Assembly: GCF_020360975.1 (NCBI RefSeq)
Contig: NW_025408674.1
Coordinates: forward strand, 1,860,001-1,924,000
Origin: Hirsutella rhossiliensis
Lineage: Eukaryota > Ascomycota > Sordariomycetes > Hypocreales > Ophiocordycipitaceae
Direction of reading: 5' to 3'
DNA length: 64,000 nt
Part shown: positions 9,868 through 21,246 of the stretch, piece after piece
Position numbering within the stretch: the stretch's first letter is position 1
Layout: the number at the start of each line of letters is the position of its first letter
The notes under the pieces: generated by a model
Seen by the model: only the letters and a program-made list of their open reading frames with translations
What the model was told of the DNA's origin: nothing
Database searches by the model: none
Position numbers and translations under genes: made by a program

Positions 9868-10896
9868 ATGGCAGCCAACGACGAGCTGGCCGATATCGAG
9901 TACACCGCACCAGTGCTGCCCACCCAGTTTTCAAGCCGGAGACATTTCGCGTACGTCCAACTCTTCGAATACTCCGAGAAGAGTTGTGCACGCTGGCTGT
10001 ACAAACTGGCGGCGACCCAAGAGGTCTCCCGACGCGGCGCCTTCGCAGCCTGTGGGGGTTCCTACGTGGCTCACATCTACCCCGATGGGGATCTAGAGCG
10101 ACTTAAGATAGTTGCAGACATGTTCTCAGCTGGAGTTTTTATCGACGACCTCATAGATAACACCACAGATACGGCGATCGTGTCCGACCTGGTCAGTAAA
10201 TACCGGGCTATAGTGGCGGGGTCGCCTATCGGGGACGCAAGGTTCGACTCGATGCTAAGGCTCTATACCAACCCGTGTTGGAATCGTGAGGCCTTGCATA
10301 TCCTGCGCGCAGAGGCCAACCGTTACCTAGAGTCTACTCTAGTTCTCCGGGCGATAGAAGCTGAGCAACGCAAGGTATCAGTCGAGGAGTACTTGGAGTC
10401 CAGGGCGACGAACGTCTACATGGGAGTGGAATACTGTATTATCGCGTTCGCCGTGCCAGCACTCGCGGAAAGCCTAGTACAGATTAGCACGTCCAGGCCG
10501 CAAGTCTTCCGGCGCGCCTTAATCTATTCCGGTACCTGCATGGGACTGTTGGCTGATCTCTACAAAATCAACGGAGAGCACTCGGAAATCTGCGAGTACA
10601 CCAACATCGTCAAGATCCTCCAGCGCCAGTCACAGGTCCCGCTGAGCCTGCCGCATGCCATGGACCAAGTGGTGCGGATCTTCCACGAATATGAGAAAAG
10701 GCTGGCAGCTGTGCTCGAGCAAATTGCCTTACTTAGTCCCATCCTCGCCAAGGCTATGGAGCATGTGCATGCTGGTACGGTTGTGTGGTTGGGCACGATG
10801 CGCGGCGACAGGTACGCAAGGCGGATGTCTGCTGCCAGCTCGACACAAGAGAGTCACACTTTCACTACCGCGCCAAACTGCATGGGAGTTGATTGA
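9868..10896 (+). CDS. class I terpene synthase-like protein with altered NSE motif
   Basis: A single-exon ORF of 342 residues from ATG 9868 (context accATGG; an in-frame ATG at 9769 would add 33). The sesquiterpene synthase fold is indicated by the first metal-binding motif DDLID (residues 93-97), the diphosphate-sensing Arg179 in LESRATN, and the C-terminal Arg315-Tyr316 pair. The second metal-binding motif sits at the expected distance but reads ADLYKINGE (229-237). The canonical form is NDxxSxxKE, so the Asn and Ser ligands and the Lys are replaced, while Asp and Glu remain. Enzymes of this family cyclise farnesyl or related diphosphates with three magnesium ions. Altered chemistry, weak activity or a non-cyclase role are all possible. 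It is divergent from the P450. Confidence 0.85.
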   Translation: MAANDELADIEYTAPVLPTQFSSRRHFAYVQLFEYSEKSCARWLYKLAATQEVSRRGAFAACGGSYVAHIYPDGDLERLKIVADMFSAGVFIDDLIDNTTDTAIVSDLVSKYRAIVAGSPIGDARFDSMLRLYTNPCWNREALHILRAEANRYLESTLVLRAIEAEQRKVSVEEYLESRATNVYMGVEYCIIAFAVPALAESLVQISTSRPQVFRRALIYSGTCMGLLADLYKINGEHSEICEYTNIVKILQRQSQVPLSLPHAMDQVVRIFHEYEKRLAAVLEQIALLSPILAKAMEHVHAGTVVWLGTMRGDRYARRMSAASSTQESHTFTTAPNCMGVD

Positions 10897-11950
10897 CGGG
10901 ATGCGAAGATAGCCGCGTCCCACAACAGGCAGGTTAAGTGTCAGATAAGTGGCTTCACATAGGCCAGAGATGGCTTTAGGCAGTGGATCGAGAATTACCG
11001 TGAGTGAACAAACGCCCGGAATTGTGCCTCTCTCTATACACAAATGAGAGAGGCTTGCTGCCTGTTTACGTAGCAGGTGTTGCGTTGTGATATCGCCACG
11101 TCACGAATAATCATTCCGGGCTGGCTTGAAATGCGACAAGGGGTCTATGCCAGTGAACACCTATATGCCGAGATCATTAGTTAAGAACCTCCGAGAAGCG
11201 TGATACCTTACCCGAGAAACATTTTGCCTAGGCCATACGTACTAGGATTTATAACACTAGGGTGAAGCCCCACTAAGATTACAAAGACCCTTCTAAGTGC
11301 AGTCCCAGATATGAGACGGTGATTGGCCGTAAAAATGAAGTAGCTGCCAGATACAATTTCTGTTAGGGTATTTTATCCCGGACTACCTACTCCGAATGGA
11401 CCGACTAAACTTCGATTATAAAGCTAATTGGCTTGACGAGCTGCCCGTGCTGCTTAACGGAAAGTGCTTAGGGAAAGTGGAACTTGCAGTTAAATACTGG
11501 CCTGATAGGGAAGAAGTATATGTACTTGAATTATGCAAAGTTGGGTATCTCTACCTACCTTATCTCTATGTCATAATGAGGCACGTCTCTACAAGGGTCT
11601 TTGTACAGTAATCCTTGTGGGTTGTGCTTAACCAGGTACCTGCGGCTAATCCCTGGAGGTACTTCGTACTTGGAGGCAGGGCGCTGCCAGCAGTGGTAGC
11701 CGACGTCATGCTCTACTAGCGCCTCTACAGTACGGGGCCACGCTCAGTGTGCCGCCTGCTCAAGGGTGGCAAAGGGTAATCGTGGCTGACAAAGACACCC
11801 CGCCGTTTGCCGGGCCGGCGATTGGCCGAGGCAGCTGCCACTCTTTTTCACTGCCGCAAGCGGCCATTTATTTCTTTTCGCGCGCGCCACGAGATTCATT
11901 GCACGTTCTTGCAACCTCCACAAACGTTGCCCCAAGCGACCTCATACAAC
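10897..11950. other. intergenic region
   Basis: No supported gene. A 71-codon ORF at 11396-11611 has no recognisable motif. An imperfect palindrome around ggaggtacttcgtacttgg occurs near 11656-11674. The end of the stretch is the promoter and leader of the poly(A) polymerase gene. Confidence 0.5.
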
Positions 11951-14262
11951 ATGTCGCGCAGCGACTCGTGGCGCGCCGACGGCAGAGACCGCGGCACTGA
12001 CTGCTACCGTCCTCCCTCTCCGCGCAGAGGCCCCTCGCCCCCAGGCTCTTACGACAGCTGGCGCCCATCCAGCGACCGTCGCGACCGAGACGATCGTCGT
12101 CAAGGCTACGATTCTCATCGCGGCTCAGGCCAGGATTCTCATCGCGGCTCAGGCTACGACTCTCATCGCGGCTCCGGCTATGGCCGCCCCGGCGACGCCT
12201 ACCGTGCCCCTCCTGCCGACGTCTATCGTCCCCAGCTCCCCCAGAGCGACTTCACCTTTCGTGTGGATCAGCCTCTCCATGTAGCCCCCTTCACCTTCCC
12301 GCCTGCCACCCACCCGCCCTCGGGCCGCCGTGGCGAACGTCGTGGAGGACCCCCGCGAAAGCCCGGACGCCCGCGCTGGCAGCCCCCCCCCCATCCCTCG
12401 GAGCGTGCTCTCATCTCGGGCGACACGTTTCGCCTTCCCGGGCAACGCATCTTCGACACTATGGCCAGCGCAAAGTTCCGAAACGTCGACGAAATGTCCG
12501 ACGACGAAGAGATCGCCATGGAAATGTCGTCGCAGTCGTCTCAGTCGGGGATAGAGAACCCAGCCCCGAAACGCGCACGCACCCAAGCCAAGGTCGACGA
12601 CGCTGCCGACACCGTGCCCAAGTGGTCCAATCCTGACCCCTACACCGCACTGCCGTGCCCTGACGAGGGCACGCGCAAGAAAAAGGACATGGTCAAGCTC
12701 ATCCGCAAAGCGCGCGTCGAGGACGTCCAGCCAAACACCGACGCGCCTCCCGAGGCTGAAAACTTCATCTCCTTTGACTCCAGCGACGAAGAAGACAACC
12801 GGCCTCCCCCTCCAATCAGCCTGCCTCCGCGCCCCCCCCCTCTCCCGCGAACCGATCACCCAGATGCCGGCAAGAACACGTCGAGCGCTGTAACTGACAC
12901 CAAATCGACGCGGGATGCTTCCGGCCCTCTCGGTTCACGCAAGCGTACATTTGACGACGAAATCAAACCCCCCGACTACGGCCAGCTCAAAAAGGGCAGC
13001 TTGAGGCCTAGCAAGGGTGCCCTTGTTCCGGAATGGCAGCCCAAGGACGGCGAAGAGGCTTGCCCTTGGAGAGCCGTCGGCTCCTCTGCCGCGGACACCA
13101 TGACTGTCCGGTATGTAGCTGCGTGCTGTGATTCTCCCCCCCAACTAACCTTTTGAAAAGACTGCACAAAGAGATCCTGGGCTTCTACGAGTTTGTTCGT
13201 CCCAGGGAGTTTGAGCAACGCATCAGAACCAACCTTGTAGAGCACCTCAAAAGGGCCATGCAACGCGACGGGCGCAACTTTGCCTCTGCTCATGTGTATC
13301 CTTTCGGATCATTCATGTCCGGCCTCTATCTCCCAACCGCAGACATGGACCTTGTCGTTTGCTCGGCAAGCTTCATCAAAGGCGGCCCGCCGACCTATCT
13401 CGCCGCAAAGAGCTGGCTGTACAAGTTCCAGAAGCTCCTTGTGTCCCAGGGAGTCGCCGATGTTGCCTCGGTCACCGTCATTGCTCATGCGCGCATTCCT
13501 TTGGTCAAATTTGTGGACAAGCTCACCGGCCTCAAAGTCGACGTGTCTTTCGAGAACATGGGAGGCGTCAAGGCCGTTGACACCTTCCTGCAGTGGAAGC
13601 TCGAGTATCCGACCATGCCCATTCTTGTCACTATTGTCAAGCACTTTCTCCTCATGCGAGGTCTCAACGAGCCCGTCAACGGCGGCATTGGTGGGTTCTC
13701 CGTCATCTGTCTCGTCGTCAGCATGCTGCAGACCATGCCGCAGCTTCAGGGCCGTGGAGTCACCGACGAAGAGCACCTCGGCCTTTTGCTGCTCGACTTT
13801 TTCGAACTGTATGGCTGTCATTTCCGCCACAAGACCAATGCCATCTCTCTCAAGGGAACCGTGGGTTATGTGCGAAAGGTCAGTCAGCTCCCCCGCCCTA
13901 GTCGCCAAGGCAAGGCTTTGTTTGTCTTCGTCCTGCCGAATGTGCGGCTCATCAGCCACCTTGTCTAGTCGGCGGTCTCGACCTTTACTTACAGGAACAC
14001 CAACCGCCTCTCTATCATTGACCCCAACAATCCCGGCAATGATATTGCGGGTGGTTCGTCCAACACGGAGGCTATTTTGGACCGGTTCTACGACGCCTTT
14101 CACGACTTGCGTGATCGCATGAAATATATCAAGCGACACCCTGACCGAGGTGGCATTCTCGACGTCATTTTGAAGGGCAACTACTCGTCCTTTCGCCTGC
14201 AGCGAAAGTACCTAAAACACGTCCATCAAGAGACCATCGGACCTTGCTCGGACCAGGATTAG
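11951..14262 (+). CDS. Trf4/Cid14-type non-canonical poly(A) polymerase
   Basis: A nuclear nucleotidyltransferase that, in known TRAMP complexes, adds short oligo(A) tails to aberrant RNAs for exosome decay. Exons are 11951-13110, 13161-13878 and 13969-14262; the junctions keep frame. The first exon encodes a long, low-complexity N-terminus rich in Arg, Ser, Gly and Pro. The catalytic domain follows, with GSFMSGLYLPTADMDLVV (the GS motif and DxD pair) and the third acidic residue in LKVDVSF. Next come the PAP-associated domain (IGGFSVICLVVSMLQ) and the conserved LSIIDPNNPGNDIAGGS. ATG 11951 (MSRSDSWRADGRDR) starts the Arg-rich region; the ORF is open further upstream but without family character. 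The C-terminus after the PAP-associated domain is short. Housekeeping gene with no sign of damage. Confidence 0.92.
12110..12181 (+). repeat. three 24-bp coding tandem repeats (DSHRGSG-x)
   Basis: Within the N-terminal low-complexity part of the poly(A) polymerase, the unit DSHRGSGQ or DSHRGSGY is repeated three times in frame. It is an RG-type motif of the kind found in RNA-binding tails. The units are nearly identical at DNA level, suggesting recent slippage. Confidence 0.9.
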
Positions 14263-15138
14263 AAGCATCCTTTGCCTCCTTTGCTCAACCCCAGAGATAC
14301 CACGGCGTTCAGGGTCATCACCCCGGCATTTCCATAGGGACGGAAGACATTTTGTGTTGAGGGGACTTAGATGACGGCTCGGGCGACTGGAGTCGTTATT
14401 GTATCGTAACGAATCATCACGACTAGCACTCTTTGCTGCCATGGCACGGCTACCTGTCCTGGGTCCTGGCTCCTGGGAACTCATCCGACAACGTGGCCGA
14501 GCGGCCCATAAGAAAATGGATTGTTTGTCCTTTGGCGCCTCGAGGCGACTGCTAACATTGCAGTGACATGGATCTCTCGTTGTGGACACCTGCATACTGG
14601 CCAACGAGTTGACTAACTTCTTTCTGGAGATAGGAAACTAACTGATGCACGGACAAGGACGACTGTGACAGCGTCTCTTGTTCGTCGACTGAAATGAGCC
14701 TACCAGCAAGCAAATTCGGCCTTGGCCGCATTTTGACTTGGGTTCTCGGTGGCAAGCGCCACCCCCTTTTCTCACTGCAGGATCCGCGTGATGCGGGGAT
14801 GTGGAGAGGAAAGGATGATGGGCCGCGGCGCCCGCACCATGATCGATTGCAACAGTTTCATGACGACGACGAATCTTGCTCGGCGTGCCAAGCGATGGCG
14901 ATTGGGCCGAGGGGTGAATTTGAGTTAGGCGGAACGAGTCCACTGGCCGGCCGCTTCATGTCGGATGGAAGTCAGAGCCCGCTAGCTTCACGTCTTGCTC
15001 ACGCCGGCCCTGAACTCTGTGGGTGCCGCGAAGCATTCAAGAGTGCCAGCGCTCGCATCCTGCTGGCCGGGGAGGAGGGGAAGGGAGGGGCCCATTCGCC
15101 CTCTGCTGGGGCGCTCTTCACTCAGAATCAACGCCGCG
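14263..15138. other. intergenic region
   Basis: 3' flank of the poly(A) polymerase gene and promoter of the hexose transporter. ORFs here are short, overlapping and without motif. Confidence 0.5.
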
Positions 15139-17311
15139 ATGCGTCGAGCCACCAACGTCTATGTCATTTGCTCCTTCGCCGCCATAGGCAAGTTTCCTCG
15201 TGCTCCTCTACCCAAACGACCGCAGCAAGCGCGGCTAACGGGCAGGTGCTCTCATCCACGCAGGCGGCGGGCTGTTCGGCTTCGACATTTCGTCCATGTC
15301 GGGCGTCATCGGCACGCAGGCATACAAGCAATATTTTGGGAACCCGGTCTCGTATGTCCAGGGGGCCATCACGGCGTCGATGCCGGCTGGGTCGTTGGTC
15401 GGGTCGTTGATGTCGTCGTTTCTTGCCGACAGGTTGTCGCGCAAGGTTTCGCTGCAGATTGGCTGCGTTTTTTGGATCGTGGGCAGCCTGATTCAGTGTG
15501 CCTCGCAGAACATTGCCATGCTGTGTGCGGGACGGACGACGGCCGGCTTGTGCGTTGGCATTGCGAGCTCAGTTGTGCCCATCTATCAGGTGCGTGAAGA
15601 ACCTTGCAGTCAAGTTGTCCCTTGATCTCCTCTCCTCCTTTTTGTCTCGCGAATGATGAGACGCGATGCCGCTGATCACTAAGAGCAGTCCGAGATTGCT
15701 CCCAAGGAGATACGCGGCAGGGTCGTCAGGTACGTTGACCAGATAAGGGGCAGGCGGCTAAGTCCTGACAAAGCTTTCATGACGCAGCCTGCAGCAATGG
15801 GCCATCACCTGGGGTATCCTCATCCAATACTTTATCCAGTACGGCGTGGCCGAGAGCATTGGCGGAGGACCCGGTGATCCGAAGCAGCCAACGGTGGCGT
15901 TCCGGATCCCGTGGGGGGTGCAGACGGTGCCCGGGTGCGTGCTGCTCGTCGGCCTCTTCTTCTGCCCGCACAGCCCGCGGTGGCTGGCGTCGCAGGACCG
16001 CTGGGCCGAGGCACTGGCAGTGCTGGCGGACCTACATGGCGACGGTGACGCCCGCGACCGGCGCGTGCTGGCGCAGTATCGTGAGATCGAGGACGCGCTG
16101 CGCCTCGAGCGCGAGCAGGCCGAGAGCAGCTTCGCAGCGCTGCTGCGGAGGCGCATGCTCAAGCGCGTGGTCCTGGGCATGAGCATCCAGGCTTGGAGTC
16201 AGCTGTGCGGCATGAACATCATGATGTGTACGTGTCCCCGAAGGATCTCTGCTCTTCTGCTAACACCTGGGGGCGGTCGCTTCTTATGGCGGCAGATTAC
16301 ATTGTCTATGTCATGGAGGGCGCTGGCATCGCATCGCCGCTCCTGACTGCCTCGATCCAGTATATCATCAACGTCGTTCTGACGCTGCCTGCGATTCTCT
16401 TTCTCGACAAATGGGGCCGACGCCCGGCGCTCGTGGTCGGGTCGTTTCTCATGATGACTTGGCTCTTTATTTCCGGTAAGAGACCCCCCTTATCCTTTCT
16501 CCTCGTTGAGCTGACGAGATCCCTCCCGGCCACCAGGGGCCGTGCAACAATACTATGGTCGACCAAATACGCCAGAAACGAGGACTGGTCAGAACAAGGA
16601 CACGACGTGGATCGTTGCGCACAACCGCCAGGCCTCGTGTGCCATCGTCGCCTGCTCGTATCTCTTCGTCGCTACCTTTGCCACCACCTGGGGCCCAACG
16701 TCGTGGACGTACCCTGCCGAGATCTTCCCGTCGAGGATCCGAGCCAAGGCTGTGTCCATCAGCACCGCGACCAATTGGCTCTTCAACATGGTGCTGGCCT
16801 TTGTCGTCCCTCCGCTTCGTACGTGCTCCCCTCCCCGCGGCCCCCAGCGCGGTGCATTGCAGACTTGAATCGAAAAAGTATAGAGGTATTAACGTCGTGA
16901 TGCTGTTCGAGTGTGGCATGCCAAGTAAGGAGGCGGCTCTCCCTCATTCTTTCCAATCTCGAGCATGACACCATTGGCTGACGCTCCGTGTGTGCACAGC
17001 TATAGAACTTACTACCTGTTCGGATCCTGTCTGTCTAGCCTCCCTTTGAGCTTCCTCGCGACCTGACAGCTGACGAGTAACTCATGTCAGTCAACGCCGC
17101 CGCCTTCTTCCACATGTTCCTCGCGGCGCACGAGACAAAGGGCTACACGCTGGAGGAGATGGACGACGTGTTCGACTCGGGCGTGCCGGCGTGGAAGCGC
17201 GGCAAACCGGTTCACAGCCGCCTGGAGGAGCTGGAGATGCGGTTGGAGACGGAATCGGCGGCCAAGATGCATCAGTCACCGGACATATGCGAGCGGCCGG
17301 AGACGCCGTGA
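15139..17311 (+). CDS. hexose transporter, MFS sugar porter family
   Basis: A plasma-membrane sugar:proton symporter or facilitator of about 500 residues with 12 expected membrane helices. Family signatures: GGLFGFDISSMSG in helix 1, DRLSRK after helix 2, PHSPRWL after helix 6, DKWGRR in the second half, and HETKGYTLEEMDDVF at the C-terminus (usually PETKG). At least seven short introns are needed; those after AAIG, VPIYQ, RVVS, NIMM, FISG and LFGS are canonical and in phase. The stretch 16820-17000, between VVPPL and TYYLFG, is not resolved: no simple GT-AG pair keeps frame, so either a micro-exon or a lesion is present. ATG 15139 gives MRRATNVYVICSFAAIG. Confidence 0.88.
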
Positions 17312-17655
17312 GGGCGGAAGGCGTGCTTCTCCGTGTGACTGGGCGGCAGCGGCCTCTGCCTTGGAATGCTGCGACATGGCTGATTGTGTCTGTCGCAGGG
17401 GATCTATCGCACATATCAAAAGCCAAGCAGGCATTGTCAGATCTCTGAGAATGTATGATTTGGCCCCTCACCCGGGGTCGGGCCTGATATTCCTGCATAT
17501 CCTATGCATTTTTGGATGTCATGTACAAGTCCTCGGCTCTCTTCCTCAAGTCTTATGTCCTTGGGGGGGGGGGGCAGATCTGAACCTTCATGAGCCATGT
17601 TGACGGCACACCCCATCCCTTTCTTAAGGGGAATAGGCGCACCGGTCCACCCAGA

Positions 17656-18768
17656 CTATTGCGGTCCGTACATTGCAGTCAACATGGCCTCGCAGAACCA
17701 GGTAATGGCACGCCTGCCGTCCTCGAGGGCGCCATCCATGGCGAGGAACGGATGCGGCTGGCCCTCGAGGACGTGAACCTGGGTCTGGACGCCCGCCTTG
17801 GCCAGCTTTTCCCCAAACTGCTCCCCCTCGTGCCGCAGCACGTCGCATTCGCCGAGGACGATAACGGCGGGCGGTAGGCCGGACCAGTCGCCTTGCCAGA
17901 ACAGGGGGCTCGCTTCAGGGCGGGGCCAGTCGCTGCGGTTGGGCAGGTAGTGGTGGCGGTACCAGAGCATCTTGGCTGCTGGCAGGGCCGGGGCGTGTTG
18001 GTTCTCGGCCCACGATGGGTTGTTGGACGTGTCGGCCGTGTTGTCCATGACGGGCACTGAGAGAAGTTGTAGGCGAAAGGCAGGCGAGCCGCCTCGAGCC
18101 GCCGCGCGCTGGCACATGATTGCTGCCAGGTTGCCACCCGCCGAAGAGCCGCCTGTGGCCATACGATATGTGTCGAGTCCGAGAAGATCCTTGGCTGGGC
18201 CGAGGGCCCAAAGCGCCACCTCCCAGGCGTCGTCGACAGCAGCGGGGAAGGGATTCTCGGGTGCTAGTCTGCCGTATGCGTTTCGTCCTCATATACGGAT
18301 GGGACGACGTGTTAGTCTCCTCTCGATCCGTCTCCAAGATGTGCGCAAGGAAAAAAAAAGAAGGAAGACGTACCTATAATCGGCCGTCATGACGACGCAC
18401 TTGGCCCGGGCACATATATTGGTGGCGACGACATTCTCCGTCTCGATGTTGCCGAGCACCCAGCCGCCGCCGTGGTAGTAGAGCAGCACGGGCCAGCCAG
18501 AGGCGGGCTGCGGGCCGTCCGGGGTAAAGCAGCGGACCCGGACATCCGGACCGGAAGTCTCGGTCCGCTGAACGGCGTAGTCGGCGGTCTTAGCGACGGG
18601 GACCAGCGGGCCGGCGCCGGGGATGAGGACGCCGCTAGCACGGGATGCGGCGACGGGCTGAAGGTGGACCTGCTGTTTATCGGCGATGTGCTGGCTATAA
18701 AAGGCGGCGTACTCGGCGTCGATGCGGTTGACGATGGAAGGGTGGAGGGGAAACGGAGGCTCCGACAT
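17656..18768 (-). CDS. alpha/beta hydrolase, hormone-sensitive lipase (HSL) family
   Basis: An esterase or lipase-like enzyme of about 335 residues. It has the oxyanion-hole motif YYHGGGW, the nucleophile elbow GGSSAGGN (catalytic Ser), the acid in GECDVLRHEGEQ and the histidine in GQPHPFLAM. One intron (18269-18373, GT-AG) splits TADYR from LAPENPFPAA, a typical position in the family. The start used is ATG 18768 (MSEPPFPLHP); an ATG at 18786 would add six residues. No signal peptide is visible, so it is probably cytosolic. HSL-type enzymes cleave short acyl esters; the natural substrate cannot be read from sequence. The gene is intact. Confidence 0.93.
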
Positions 18769-19654
18769 GGCGGGCGGTTTTATCAATCTCTACTGGCGCT
18801 CGTCCGTCCAAGGCGAGAGATATGGCGCAAAAGAGAAAGGAAGGGGAGGACGGTGAATGGGGGTCCTCTATCGGCGAGGGAATAGCGCCCATAATGGCAT
18901 CCCAGTCCCCCCGTCCCCCCGTGCCCCCCTATCAGGTGGTTTGAACTTACTCGAGGCGGAGCCGTCTCCAGCTTCTGCGTCGCAGCCAAACCGAGCGTCG
19001 CATTGTGGGTGCTCATGACGGCCGGCCGCGTGCTTGTACGATGCTACGGCCCGTTATGCTTACAGCAATGGACCTTCTGAAGGCTGGGGTCGGTGGACAC
19101 AGCGAGCAGGGCTTATGCTTGTCCATCATCGATGTCTGAGATTCACTCTCCCCAAGGTTGAGCCTCCTCGATGCGCCTGTCCGGTCCAGCGGCTCCTCCT
19201 TGCGAAACAGAGCCACGGTCGAGACGCTAGTCCATTCATCTCGGCGCTCTCCAACTATTGAAGTCTAAAGAGTGCCGCTCCCCGCACGAGTGTGTGTATG
19301 GGATGCCCCGATGTTTAACGCTTTTTGTGGGGGGTGAGCTTGGAATATGAGATGGCACCCAGCGCTCGTTACCCGCCGTCTGGAGCACCATGTACACCAA
19401 GCGAGTCATGAGGCTGTGTTACTCATGGTTGGTTCGCCGATGTCAGCTCCGCTCCGCTCATATCAAGTGCCTACTGTACCCTCGTGAGCCCGCTGCCGAG
19501 AAGCAGCCATCCCCGACAGACTGCCCGTGTATCTGACGAGTGAGTTGCATCCCGGAGAGTCCACGGGTTCAAAAAGGAAAGGAACAATCATCTCTATCTG
19601 CTTATCCTGAGAGACAAAATCGACAACGGCCGATCCTCCCCTTCTCCTCCCGAC
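18769..19654. other. divergent promoter region
   Basis: About 890 bases between the hydrolase (-) and the D-serine dehydratase-like gene (+), with no supported ORF. It contains G- and C-runs but nothing I recognise as an operator. Confidence 0.45.
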
Positions 19655-21246
19655 ATGTCTTCTCCCGCCGCCGCCTTCTACCCGGTGTCGCCCAAGGCCG
19701 CGCTCAAGGCCACCTACGTGGGCCAGTCCATCCGCAACATCCCGACGCCGGCCGTCATCATCGATGTCGCCGCGGCGCGGCGCAATTGCGAGCGCATGCT
19801 GCAGGCGTGCGATAGGCTGAAGCTGTCCTGGAGAGCCCACGTCAAGACGCACAAGGTCCATTGCTCCGCGACTCGGGTTCGGGCGCCATTCGAGGGGGCT
19901 AACCGTGGTCGACGGCAGCATAGACGGTCGAGCTGGCTCGGCTCCAGGTTGGAGCCGATGCCGCCCGGCCCGCCAACCTCATCGTGTCGACCCTGGCCGA
20001 GGCCGAGTTTCTACTACCCGCCCTAACCGAGTATCGAAGCCAGGGAAGACGGGTGAATGTACGACGGTCTCGCTTCACACGCCTCCCCCCTCCGAGGAGT
20101 TTAATACGTGTGCTTATCATGGACTCCTAGGTTCTCTACGGCCTCCCCGTTGGCCAAAACGCAGTGCCTCGCCTAGCCGCCGTGGCCCAGTCGCTCGGTC
20201 CGGGCAGCGTCTCCGTCTTGCTAGATGACCCCGCCCAGCTACCCGTCGTGTCGCGCCTCCGCCAGCAGTCGGGCTTTGTGCCCGATGCCCTCATCAAGAT
20301 CGACATGGGCGGTCGGCGCGCGGGGGTCGTCGCAGACAGCGCTCGCTTCCTCGAGCTCGCCGACGCTGCCCTCGAGGCGCACAAGCAGGGGGACATGTGC
20401 CTCGCTGGCTTGTACTCGCACGCAGGCCACTCCTACGGGGGGGACAGCCGGGTGGCCGCCCTCAAGATGATGAAGGCAGAGATCAGCGCCATGCGGGACG
20501 GCGCCGACTGTCTACGAGCGAGAGCGGCGGACAAGGGCGTGTCCGAGTTGTCTCGGCTGACCCTGTCTGCAGGGGCATCGCCGACGGCCTTGTCGGTGCA
20601 GAGCATTGTTAGCGCCGCCGAGGGAGAGGACCGGCAGGACGTCACTCCCGAGCTGCAGGCCGAGGCGGCCTCGCTCGCGGCCCTCTTCGACGCCGTCAAG
20701 GATGAGGGCCACACCGTCGAAATCCATGCCGGCGTCTATCCCACGCTGGACCTGCAGCAGCTGGCCGCGCATAGCCTCTCCTCCTCGCGGCTGTCGTGGG
20801 GTGATATTGCGTTGACTGTCCTCGCCGAGGTGCACAGCGTCTACCCTGAGCGAGGCGCAGACGGGACCGCCGAGGTCCTGATCGGCGCCGGCCTGCTGGC
20901 CCTGGGCCGCGAGCCGTGCAAGGCGTACAAGGGCATGGCGATGCTGACCCCGTGGGGCAGGCCGGGCGTCGACATGCCGGCCGGGGACGTCGAGGACTTC
21001 CAGGGCTGGGTCGTCGGCCGCTTCTCCCAGGAGCACGGGATCCTGACGTGGACGCGCAGTCAGACCGACAAGCCCGGCCCGACGCCGGAGCAGGGCATGG
21101 TCGAGGTGGGCCAAAGGGTCCGGCTGTGGCCCAACCACGCCTGCATCACCAGCAGCCACTATGGGTGGTACTTTGTCGTGGACCAAGGCAGGGCCGGCAA
21201 GGAGGACGAGATTGTCGACATCTGGCCCCGGGCCAAGGGCTGGTAG
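19655..21246 (+). CDS. D-serine dehydratase / D-threonine aldolase-like PLP enzyme
   Basis: A fold-type III PLP enzyme of the eukaryotic Dsd1 family, about 480 residues. Exons are 19655-19855, 19924-20058 and 20131-21246, all joined in frame by GT-AG introns. The alanine racemase-like N-terminal domain carries the presumed Schiff-base lysine in RAHVKTHK (the last codons of exon 1). Barrel motifs KIDMGGRRAGV, YSHAGHSY and HAGVYPTLD follow. The C-terminal domain has the His-x-Cys zinc pair WPNHACIT that marks D-serine dehydratases. The family converts D-serine to pyruvate and ammonia through 2-aminoacrylate; some members act on D-threonine or hydroxyaspartate. A RidA gene that would clear the enamine lies tail to tail downstream, supporting a dehydratase role. 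Confidence 0.9.

Noticed and set aside
11396..11611. 71-codon ORF in the gap before the poly(A) polymerase
   Set aside because: No motif, no neighbour support and ordinary length for a chance ORF.
11807..11950. Upstream in-frame extension of the poly(A) polymerase from ATG 11807
   Set aside because: The added residues lack the Arg/Ser/Gly character of the N-terminus, and the ATG at 11951 fits the gene better.
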